A stretch of 64,000 nucleotides of DNA from Acidimicrobiales bacterium. Its GTDB lineage: Bacteria; Actinomycetota; Acidimicrobiia; Acidimicrobiales; JADJXE01. This document shows positions 36,301 through 39,000 of this stretch, piece after piece (positions within the stretch are counted from its first letter, which is position 1; each line of letters begins with the position of its first letter). The stretch covers positions 2,989,001-3,053,000 of the forward strand of contig JADJXE010000001.1 in assembly GCA_016716005.1 (NCBI GenBank). Direction: 5' to 3'. The notes beneath the pieces were generated by a model. That model was not told the DNA's origin. It did no database searches and saw only the letters and a program-made list of their open reading frames with translations. The translations under genes were made by a program, and so were the position numbers.

Positions 36301-38340
36301 TCCACCTTCGAGGTGTGGGGTGCCCTCCTCACCGGGGCCCGGCTCGTGGTGATCGACCGGGAGACGCTGCTCGACCCGAACCGCCTGCCCGACGCGCTGC
36401 GGCGGCACGGCATCACCACCCTGTGGCTCACCAGCCGGCTCTTCGACGTGCTGGCCCGGGCCCGGCCGGACTCCTTCGCCACCCTCCGCCATCTCCTGGT
36501 CGGGGGCGAGCCGGTCGACCCGGACACGGTCCGCACCGTGCGGCGCGCCGGTCCACCGGGTCGCCTCCTGAACGGCTACGGCCCGACGGAGACGACCACG
36601 TTCGCGTCGTGGTACCTGATCGACGAGCCGGCGCCCGGCGCGACGTCCATCCCCATCGGCCATCCGATCGCCCACACCACGCTCCACGTGCTCGACGCCG
36701 CCGGCGAGCCGCTCCCCGCCGGTGTGACCGGCGAGCTCTTCGTGGGCGGCGACGGGGTCGCCCTCGGGTACCTCGGGGACCCGGCGCTCACCGCCGAGCG
36801 CTTCGGTCCCGACCCCCTCTCGGCCGATCCGGCGGCGCGGCGCTACCGAACGGGCGACCTGGTCCGGCGCCGGGGCGACGGTGCGCTCGAGTTCGTGGGC
36901 CGTCGTGACCGCCAGGTGAAGCTCCGCGGCGTGCGCATCGAGCTGGGCGAGATCGAGGCGGCCCTGCGCGAGATCGTCGGGGTCGCCGACGCCGTCGTCA
37001 CGATGGTGGGCGCCGACGAGGGCGCCCACCTGGTCGGTTACGTCGTCCCGGGCCCGTCGCCGGCCGAGCCGGGGGCGGAGCGGCCGCTGGTCGATCGCGT
37101 GCGGGACGAGCTGGTGGCGCGACTCCCCGCGATCCTGGTTCCCTCCGCGATCGTCGTGCTGGATGCGCTCCCGCTGACCCCGAACGGCAAGGTCGATCGC
37201 ACCGCGCTGCCCGCGCCGGCGGCGCGCCCGAGCCGCGGGGAGTCCGACGATCCGCTCGTCGAACGGGTGCTGGGCCTTCTCCGAGCGGCTGTCCGCGACC
37301 CGGGGGCGGGCCCCGACGACGACTTCTTCGACCTCGGCGGGAACTCGCTGCTCGCGGTCCGGCTCCTCGCCTCCATCGAGCGCGACACGGGCACGGCGGT
37401 CCCGCTCCACGCGCTGCTCGAGCACACGACCGCCCGCGCGCTCGCCCGGTCGGTGCGGGAGCACACCGCTGGCCCGGCGGGACCGGCCCCGGCCGAGGTG
37501 CCGAGCGGGGCCGGCCCGCTCCAGCGGGCGCGGGTCGGACGGGCGAGCCTTCGGGGGCGCGACGTCGGCCGGGTGCTCGTCCCCATCCGCACGACCGGCA
37601 GCCGCCCGCCGCTCGTGCTCATCCACGGCGCCGACGGTGGCGTGCTCGGGTTCGGCCGGGTCGCACGGGAGCTGGGTGACGACCAGCCCGTCTACGCGAT
37701 CCAGGAGGTCTCCTGGATGGGCGCCGGCTCGCTGTCGGAGGGCGTGGAGGATCTGGCTCGCCGCTATGCCGACGTCGTCCAGGAGCACCTCCCCGCCCGA
37801 CCCCTCGTGGTCGCCGGGCTGTCCTATGGCGGGCTGGTGGCCTTCGAGCTGGCGCGGGTCCTGCACGACCGAGGCCGCACCCCGCTCCTGCTCGCCCTGA
37901 TCGAGGCCACCCCGCCCCGAGCCACCGGCGAGGCCGAGCCGGGGGTGGTCAAGGTGCCGATCAGCAGGCGGGAGGGGCTGCGGCGGCTCCCCGGTCGGGT
38001 CCGGCGGTTCGCATCGGCCATCCCCGTCTGGTGGTGGGAGGCCCGTGCCGGCCGGGAGCCCTCGATCCGGGCCGCCGGCGATCGCGGCATCGTCAAGGCT
38101 CGCCTCGGTGTGGCCCGGTACCGACCGCAGCCCTACCCGGGCGCCACCGTCTTCCTGCGTGCCGCCGACGCCGGCCCCCGCACGAGCGAGGTGTTCGGGG
38201 CCCTGGTGCTCGGCCCCTACGAGGTCGTGCGGGTCCCGGGCACGCACACGCTCTGGGGTGACGGCCTCCTCGCCGGCGACAACGCCCCGCACGCCGCGGC
38301 CGCCATCGCCGCCGCCATCGACGCAGCCACGCGCCGGTGA
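15337..38340 (+). CDS. Giant NRPS-like megasynthetase with twelve adenylation domains
   Basis: A 7,667-residue protein in one uninterrupted 23-kb frame. Domain order with approximate residues: A1 1-505, C1 546-985, A2 995-1500, A3 1515-2010, PCP1 2042-2108, A4 2124-2620, PCP2 2637-2705, A5 2740-3235, A6 3240-3735, A7 3747-4195, A8 4201-4710, A9 4717-5230, A10 5235-5715, A11 5723-6235, PCP3 6244-6312, C2 6343-6785, A12 6805-7300, PCP4 7304-7372, TE 7424-7667. A2, A3, A4, A6 and A12 are amino-acid type with the substrate Asp in AFD; the others are acyl-ligase type. A1, A2, A5, A6, A7, A8, A9 and A10 have no carrier after them. There are no epimerase, methyltransferase or ketosynthase domains. 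The ATG overlaps the end of the A0-PCP0 gene, and the stop overlaps the phosphopantetheinyl transferase gene. Product unknown. It could make a short acyl-peptide with most A domains non-elongating, or work by an unknown logic. Confidence 0.93.
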   Translation: MTAEAPLLDALRSAAPGPAAPAIRERDRPPIHWAALLDVVAGWTAALRAAGLGEDDRVILLQPDGAPAATAVLAVTNACTCVPVHERTPLPEIEALARRVGATAVLAFSATAAPAASALGLPALLARTASVGSFELEVPGPIGHGRSTDDDGGGRLVLRTSGTTGEPRLVALDHGNLLAAARAWVDALGLTPADACLTSTPFTHAHAIVPAVLAGLLAGGSVVCGPEFDPANWLETAETERPTWAQAVPSLWQTLVAHLDQRPDVAPVHHLRFLRSGGAALAEPTRHALEERLGVPVLISYGLSESAGFATCTPAHGRRVPGTVGLAHGCEVAVHAADGQALPPGTEGEIVVRGPNVMAGYLDDPDATAEVLRDGWLRTGDLGRLDADGYLTVVGRMKEIINRGGESLAPAEIEAALVAHPAVRDAVAFPVPDRRLGEQVGAAVVLVEGAATTELGLREHVAGLLAPSKVPRRIAVVEHLERTPTGKPRRAGLPELLGFHDLDDVPDDGPRPMRDSGSARGRADAALRRRRARGRAPRHREVATESRPLTPAQEGIWLEHAIVGSGQARVSVGGARLTGPLDPTALARAVGRLVERHEPLRTVFPLVEGEPRQVVLPPPETAPFEVRSCPGVPAHDRAAIARRAAQVEAARAVDPTVERTFRVVLLAFADDDHALLWSVHHLAFDGWSHRVLARDLLALYEAERTGAEPDLPELTITAGEWAAENVHRWHAGADERLARRVAALAPVPRLTMPVDPDLAATAEGAAPPLLRTAPEPVDAHLPAPAVEHLRAVGARADTTLFGALLGAFAAVIGDAAGQPAVTVSVPVAGRESATSDLVGCFIDTVFVPVHLPDEPSLDALAGATRGPLLEAMSEPVPRSRLVAALRSRRSSRFEPLARVAFQLRDWDHAPITPTTDGLRVASVPVPQPVSTMVWLSALAEPDGRGGLRISVTYDDHRFTRTTVQRWVEQWVGLLTGEPARPVHRRAAGFLPGEATPPETVARHAAATPDRVAIDTLDGPLRWADLHREANRVAHHLLDRGIGHGSRVLVHLATARRGAPVPLGVLSAGAAYVPVEPTQPPARLAQLCDRAAVAAVITDCPLPTELAAAADRAGVPVLAAAAVAAAGPDTPPPVRLHADDPAYVIFTSGSTGPPKGVVVHHGALAAFLSGLVSRCGLGPDDRLLYPDSLAFDASVIRVFGTMRAGGASVEAPNALLRPPLEYLRLLADREITVASIPTALWHELVLGLGDDPPPLPPGLHTVRIGGEAARPDVLERWQTLFGDRVRLINGYGPTETTVNASDAELTYERPAPGRPVPIGTPYPAVAFHVLDESGAPVPAGEVGELYLTGRQVATGYLLDPDTTAARFVTIDIAGLPTRAYRTGDRVRRRADGAYEFHGRVDQQVKIAGHRVEPAEVEAALTSLPGVAEAVVTVRHDPASTPELVGVLVPEPGAELDPAAVRRSLAEALPEAHVPKRLLVRDTMPRTPGGKADRVMLAAEVAAPGRADRHGSSPGRSPLEALAAWATTQPHAVAVDDGTVTTTWAELLQQSRRVANHLRSRGVGRGDRVAVHLGADRNLVPVLFGVLFAGAAFAPLDPDAPSARNADLIGRCRPFALVGRRGEQLPFDGAVLDAATMVATGADHDPGVVPRDDDPAYVMFTSGSTGHPKGVVVPHRALAAYCRAFVESAGWTPDDRVLQLHSAAFDRVIEEVFAAAEAGATIVVRPEDVMGSPGAMRSALSRLRVTVHELPTAYWHALTESGFVPPPCVRMVRIGGEAARLDTLEAWQLSVGPHVILRNGYGPTEATVTVTHADLTHEQPLSGQPLPIGHPLPTAELHVLDADGNPVPDGLAGELYVTGVQLALGYLDDPDATARAFPTIDVGSGPVRAYRTGDRVRRRPDGALEFLGRIDSQVKIQGNRVEPAEVETALRALPGVADAAVVAVTGATGDLELAAAVVPRPGHHLDPRILRSTLGERMPGPFVPRHLDVRASLPRTSGGKADRARLRQELSPAPAGGATGAASAPGARHGRSTGTHERPSGEAFDTVAAAWRDVLDRDRVDPDEDFFAAGGDSLLAVRLLARLERELGVSLPVSALLDAPTVRGLAALVGPDDARPSTRPPGSPRSPLDALAAWATVRPDAVAVDDGTVTVTWADLLQQARRVANHLRSSGIGRGDRVAVHLGADRNLVPVLFGILAAGAAYVALDPDAPPARNAGLLARCRPAALVGDGCAEPAFGGPVLDAATLVGTGPDHDPGIAPGDDDPAYVMFTSGSTGHPKGVVIPHRALAAYCPTYVESAGWTPDDRVLQLHSAAFDCSIQELFCAAEAGATIVIRPADALGSPSAVSDVLDRLRITVFDVPTAYWHALVDGGFVPPPCVRMVAIGGEAARPEVLDTWQRTVRHGVILRNGYGPTETTVTVAHADLTHERLVPGQPLPIGHPHATAELHLLDERGVPVPDGEAGEIHVTGVQLALGYLDDPEATARAFPTIDVGSGPVRAYRTGDRARRRPDGALEFLGRIDAQVKVQGNRVEPAEVETALRALPGVADAAVVAVTDAAGDLELAAAVVARPGHRLDPHALRAALGERMPGPFVPSRIAIRSSLPRTPGGKADRTRLRQELGRAPVSQHPGSERAGAPDELTPVVRQVWAELLGVDDVVDDVTFFDLGGHSLLALRLLAAVEDRTGVALPLAAMLDDPTVAGMVRTVHRRRASMISPAAPAPPLHATPQATDSPPADAAATATTVPEALRVWAGRRPDHLALTAPGRPPVTWRDLVDGAEGLGRDLAARGIGAGDRVAVVLPDGPELAAGVLGAMCAAVATPVPSETPLDELERVLRQRACRALVVGWGSRALATMAVAGRLGLAVVRTVPPGSARSGATGEPVPAARATRPDDVALLLPTSGSTATPRLVPLTHANLLAAARARAERLAIGPDDRALVLSPLRFEHGVVTGLVTALVAGGSASCPGLGSPAAARRWLDAEQPTWAVGIPALWAGVLDRVRGEPASPPPSALRFCYSGAAALPPAVASGLEAVLGVPVVEGYGLTEAGGLVTCSSPAERRPGTVGRAAGCEVVIVDDHGTPLPAGAAGRVAVRGPAVMAGYADAAAEGPSPIRDGWLHTNDVGVLDADGFLRLLGRLDDVVNRAGELIGPAEVEAVLLEHPAVLDVAVVGVPDPEVGHDLAAAVVRRPGHALDAEELRAFARSRTLPSRVPRRIEVLDALPRTPGGKVARPQLVERLAGGEPAPLDAVAHWATVKPAAVAVDDGDVTVTWVELLRQVRRVANHLADRGVGRGDRVAVHIGPDRTLVPALLGILAAGAAYVPLDPDAPSARTADLLQRCRPSAVLTDRPLDHPSAIPVLDIAALVAAGCDDPLDVSADPDDPAYVIYTSGSTGNPKGAVISRRALEIYLPALEERNGWRPDDRILQFHSAAFDTSVHEVFGTVHIGATIVVRPPDALASPRGLAAALERLGVTVAHLPTAYWHELVRGGFEPPACLHQLQIGGEQARPEALEAWQRTVGDRVRLVNGYGPTETTVSVSWADLTREPVVPGRPLPIGHALPTAGLHVLDAARRPVPDGEMGELYVTGPHLAIGYLDDPEATAAAFSTIDAGAGPVRAYRTGDRVRRRADGALEFHGRVDSQVKIRGHRIEPAEVEAALRAVGGVAEAVVVTPTDPSGVPELAAVVVPDPGRHVEAAQVRSAMAERLPAPFVPKRIEVWSSLPRTSGLKADRARLRDELSDPRSRSDAPARRHDTIGTAIRAHARRTPGEPAILTPGRPPLTWAGLVTKIDLLASMLRASGVGRADVVAVVLPDGPEAAVCMVATATVAACAPLSADAPAPELVRSLRRLGAKAVIGAADAPTVWDAAAEAGLPGIEVHADLDRPAGAVRLEPRPVADVVDLRDDVEPWPDDVCLVLPTSGSLGEPKLVPLSHRNVLTAVLDRGAVQGLGRGDRALVVTPLVRVQGLVTVLLNALVHGGSVVCTPDRSAAAVMAAIADLQPTWFTAVPASVNGILEQLMSGGRPRHTLRFVGIGGATSDPTLADDLRDRLGVAVVLDYGLTECAGVATSASVRDGGSEGSHVGFPSGTDVRVVDGEGRPVPAGGQGEIELRGPHLFAGYLDDPDATAAAFRDGWFRTGDLGVFDEAGRLRLVGRTREMIKRGGEAIAPVEVEVALREHPAVDDERLAPTKVPRRVVLTDDATTEAPRTIGDLLEAAIRRVPDAPALRVLGRPPLRYRDVGALLRETEHQLRIHGIGPTDRVAVMLPDGPVQAAVLLGVMAAAIAHAIAPDQPDTALVQALARFRPRAAIIAVGDVVARRAAETAGAVVLEVDETPPPGAPGVATWQGPADRPAAAASGRPGPTDVAVAASTSATTGTPKLVALTHRNLLVGLDVLRDLDANRGERRLAVQSLARGYGLGSYIRTLARQGEVLCCAGATAHEVRVLIEHERPTRLSLPPSLAQGLLAVLEQDPLPADHDLRMVSVAGAGVSEEFRTRLEAALGRPVRNSYGMTEAAWAGVRNRPEAHKPGTVGCIHDAAVEVLVVDTHGAEVPAGETGEVVARGPSVMAGYLDDPEATAAAFLPGGWLRTGDLGHLDADGYLTITGRLREMINRGGAVIPPAEIDAVLMAHPDVTDAVAFAVPDRRLGEQVAAAVVLRPGATTTERDLRLWCAERLRPDKVPRRIAFTDHLPTGPSGKHPRRGLAERFGLRDLDDTPTDTGDLTTIGGLLRGIARAAPDAPALRDPGRPPMRWRDLAGLLDTTEAALRSRGVGPHGRVAVVLPDGATQVAVLFATISAALAHPVAVDQPGPAIERALRRFRPQAVIVASTDEPTASVAEHLGAVVLRIEPTTDGAPGVARWHGPEPVPDARPADAGPTATDLALAVATSATTGEAKLVALTHRNLVRRGRAWAAPFGHTAADRMLATRSLARGFGIGGVLSTIATGGEVICAAGATPPEALALVSRERPTRLTLPPAVAQSLLAWIRLHPGDLGPHDVRLTVIAGAAVAEEVRSGLEAVLGTPVVEGYGLSETTWLVVSNTPSHRRAGTAGATSPAAEVAVVDDDGRAVGAGSIGEIVVRGDVVMAGYLDDPDATAAAFLPGGWLRTGDLGSVDGDGFLRITGRVREMINRGGATIAPAEIDDVLLHHPDVLEAAAFPVPDRRLGEQVGAAVVLRPGSTVTERELRAFVADRLASDKVPRRIVVTDRLPVEPSGKVARCRLAEHVGVALLDETGCDPAAPTPETTIGERLSGLAEAQPDALALMTAGGATWSWRAFVAEVDALGARLRRQGVGGHDRVAVALPDGPELLVAVLGAASVAAAVVLDPVEPAMVDLARRAGACMAVVADGDGGIATMPLTGTATGETPPGVAVVLPTSGTTAVPRLVALTHANLLGTAATWGATLGLDVDDRYLSIAPLTRAQGLVSALQSLLNGGSVAWPATPAAPDVVDALANLGATWTTAVPAAWRAIVDQLERPGRHRRAPRLRHVHTAGAPMDDDLRQRLEAALGVPVLDAYGLTETSGRVAGTLPPPGERPPGTVGRPVPPIEVAILDEAGAPVPAGVAGEIVVRGPTVAAGYLDDAAATAARFRDGWFHTGDTGVLQADGALSVAGRLDEVISRGGETIAPVEVEAALAAHPAVLEAVAFAVPDRRLGEQVAAAVILRPDADPAPTERDLRAHAADRLAPPKVPRRVLLVDDLPRTATGKPRRVGLAEHVGLAHLDETPAPPAGGDTLAEVIRAQAAARPHAPFLIDPGRPPLTWGGMGVQLDRVTTALRRAEVGPRDRVAVLLPSGADLAATLLAVAASAAAAPLDPGLPPAALERLLRRLGVRAAVVTDPTAPAGRTADDLGLPLVVLTTDPADVPGPVAVEVSGAAPSTPAAGDGPDPDDVALLKPTSATTGEPKWVPMTHRGLLVSARRSVADLGLTADDRMLHVRSLAQGQGSAGLLRTVVAGGQLVAAPAASPADVLRQLGEEQPTWMNMAPAMWQAVLDRVRDHPGELPAHRLRFVLSTGAALAAPVAAELERALGVPVLDAYGLSETSNTPVTANLPGDRRAGTVGRCRVGELVVVDETGRPVPAGTVGEIAVRGPTVVSGYLDDPEATAAAFRDGWFRTGDLGRLDGDGYLTLVGRERELIDRGGAPVAPAEVDDALLTHPAVAAAVTFAVPDRRLGEQVAAAVVLRPDAAPTPTERELRAYAAERLAPHQVPRRIVITDHLATGPSGKVARRGLAEHFGLADLDDAGPARRPPAEPSGLEAQLTRVWCDVLRLDQVGLHERFLDVGGDSLTAGRVIARVRDELGLDLPLIDFFDHPTVATQAELLRRAGPVGASGPGPAAAPTRAGRPGPARLHLDRAPLSFAQERLWFLHRLRPDSSEYNLVTGVELRGAVDAEALAGALADLAATHEPLRTRIRSHDDGVPYQLVDPVGPVELARVDLTAMAPSARDAALDALAERERRRPFDLAEAWPWRPTLVRVDDDLHVVLLVIHHVAWDGESGQRLPTVLAAAYAARTGTGPAPTGPPFTATDLAVWQRARLAEGAFHPSLAWWRARLDLLPEPLQLRQGGPGTPPPPDEGGVVRRPLDAAERDALASLARRCQATPFATGLAALAATLWRWTGRGDLVVGIPHDERTRLGAEGMLGFLVNSLPVRIDLSDRPTMRTLVHRVQRGVFEAIDHADAPFDLIVDAVNPVRDPSSTPVFQVMYTVGHGRPQTHRAGAVELAPRRVTSHTGRARFDLLALVNGDHTELTIDHRLSVMDAEAAEAFADQLVRLLVEAAADPDGSIASFDLLDPADRRWLTAGPTSPVDGPWRHRPLPEIVGEQVRARPDAVAVEDGDTVLRYAELLRRAEHLAGLLTAAGVRPGDAVGLELERSAAMVVAMLATLLTGAAYVPLDPEYPQARRELIAAEARLRVVVRAGAGGDVTLSPGPGAGRDTSIPPAAEPALAPAYVMFTSGSTGRPKGVVVPHRAIARLAIDTDYVQLGPDDVVAHASSTAFDASTFEVWGALLTGARLVVIDRETLLDPNRLPDALRRHGITTLWLTSRLFDVLARARPDSFATLRHLLVGGEPVDPDTVRTVRRAGPPGRLLNGYGPTETTTFASWYLIDEPAPGATSIPIGHPIAHTTLHVLDAAGEPLPAGVTGELFVGGDGVALGYLGDPALTAERFGPDPLSADPAARRYRTGDLVRRRGDGALEFVGRRDRQVKLRGVRIELGEIEAALREIVGVADAVVTMVGADEGAHLVGYVVPGPSPAEPGAERPLVDRVRDELVARLPAILVPSAIVVLDALPLTPNGKVDRTALPAPAARPSRGESDDPLVERVLGLLRAAVRDPGAGPDDDFFDLGGNSLLAVRLLASIERDTGTAVPLHALLEHTTARALARSVREHTAGPAGPAPAEVPSGAGPLQRARVGRASLRGRDVGRVLVPIRTTGSRPPLVLIHGADGGVLGFGRVARELGDDQPVYAIQEVSWMGAGSLSEGVEDLARRYADVVQEHLPARPLVVAGLSYGGLVAFELARVLHDRGRTPLLLALIEATPPRATGEAEPGVVKVPISRREGLRRLPGRVRRFASAIPVWWWEARAGREPSIRAAGDRGIVKARLGVARYRPQPYPGATVFLRAADAGPRTSEVFGALVLGPYEVVRVPGTHTLWGDGLLAGDNAPHAAAAIAAAIDAATRR
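20944..21014 (+). repeat. 71-bp perfect repeat inside A3 (copy 1)
   Basis: These 71 bp are identical to 22771-22841, 1,827 bp (609 codons) downstream in A4. Flanking sequence is also highly similar, so the A3-PCP1 and A4-PCP2 units look like a recent duplication or gene conversion. Confidence 0.95.
22771..22841 (+). repeat. 71-bp perfect repeat inside A4 (copy 2)
   Basis: Second copy of the identical block at 20944-21014. It covers the region before and into the YRTGD motif of the adenylation domain. Confidence 0.95.
23554..34055 (+). other. Megasynthetase region 3: seven adenylation domains in a row (A5-A11)
   Basis: About 10.5 kb of adenylation domains with no carrier or condensation domain between them. 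P-loops: A5 TSGSTATPR (T2897), A6 TSGSTGNPK (T3383), A7 TSGSLGEPK (T3912), A8 TSATTGTPK (T4364), A9 TSATTGEAK (T4880), A10 TSGTTAVPR (T5367), A11 TSATTGEPK (T5887). A6 is amino-acid type; its hand-read code is D-T-H-H-Q-G-G-V-S-K. A5 also has TND (N3116-D3117) in place of TGD. A7 is truncated in its C-terminal subdomain. The C-terminal lysine is present in A5 (K3223), A6 (K3722), A8 (K4690), A9 (K5207), A10 (K5697) and A11 (K6215). Only A11 is followed by a carrier. Confidence 0.88.
34066..35700 (+). other. Megasynthetase region 4: PCP3 and condensation domain C2
   Basis: PCP3 has FLDVGGDSL with the attachment serine S6276. It resembles PCP0 of the upstream protein more than PCP1, PCP2 or PCP4 (both read RFLDVGGDSL). 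C2 starts with APLSFAQERLW (about residue 6345) and has the intact catalytic motif HHVAWDG (H6478-G6484). This is the second and last condensation domain. Confidence 0.88.
35749..38340 (+). other. Megasynthetase region 5: A12-PCP4-thioesterase
   Basis: A conventional termination module. A12 has FTSGSTGRPKG (T6943), AFDAS with D6987, and K7285 in TPNGKVDR. The hand-aligned specificity code D-A-F-W-L-G-G-T-F-K is close to the well-known valine code, so valine or a similar aliphatic residue is predicted. PCP4 has GGNSL with S7337. The type I thioesterase has LVLIHGADGG, the nucleophile S7496 in GLSYGG and H7637 in GTHTLWG. The acid position reads LIEATPP (E7523), where Asp is usual. It would release the product by hydrolysis or cyclisation. 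Confidence 0.85.
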
Positions 38341-38978
38341 GGGTGCTGCTCGCGACCCTGGGGGCGGGCGACCCGTCGGTGCTCTCCGCCGCGGAGCGGA
38401 CCCGCGCAGGGCGCCTCCGGCGGCCGGTGGTGCGCCGGCGATACGTCGCCGCCCGGAGCTGGCTCCGCGAGGTTCTCTCGGTGGAGCTGGGGTGCGCGCC
38501 GGACGCGGTCGACCTGCGGGTCGAGCCCGGCGGGCGGCCCTACGTCCCGGGCGGGCCCTGGTTCAGCCTCGGGCACTGCGACGACGTGGCGGCCGTGGCC
38601 GTGGCCCGGCGGCCGGTGGGGATCGACGTCGAGGTGGTGGCGGCCGACCGGTGGGACCGGGCCGCGGCCGCGCTCGTGCTGTCGGCCGAGGAGCTGGCCG
38701 TGGTGCACCGTGCCGCTGCGGGGGAGCGCGACGCGACGTTCTTCGCGTGCTGGACCCGCAAGGAGGCGTGGGCCAAGCTGACCGGCCGGGGCCTCACCGA
38801 CGACCTCCCGGCCCTCACGCTCCTCGACGGGCGGGTCCCCGGCACCGACGTGCGCGTGCGCACGGTGTGCATCCGGACCCCGTGGGCCGCGGACGCCCTG
38901 GTGGTGTCGGTGGCGGCGCCGGGCGACGACTGGCGCCTGGAGCCCACCATCGGCGGGGCCGTCGCCGCGTCCCCCTGA
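38337..38978 (+). CDS. 4'-phosphopantetheinyl transferase, Sfp type
   Basis: A 213-residue enzyme that moves phosphopantetheine from CoA onto the carrier serines of the megasynthetase. Family signatures are present: RPYVPGGPWFSLGHCDD, the Mg-binding GIDVEVV and WTRKEAWAKLTGRGL. The N-terminus includes RRRYVAARSWLREVL, which is usual for the Sfp group. The GTG at 38337 overlaps the TGA of the giant gene (GTGA), so carrier and activator are coupled. It is the last gene of the cluster and converges on metH. Confidence 0.92.
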   Translation: MRVLLATLGAGDPSVLSAAERTRAGRLRRPVVRRRYVAARSWLREVLSVELGCAPDAVDLRVEPGGRPYVPGGPWFSLGHCDDVAAVAVARRPVGIDVEVVAADRWDRAAAALVLSAEELAVVHRAAAGERDATFFACWTRKEAWAKLTGRGLTDDLPALTLLDGRVPGTDVRVRTVCIRTPWAADALVVSVAAPGDDWRLEPTIGGAVAASP

Positions 38979-39000
38979 CCCGGCCGCGAGCCGCCGGCGG

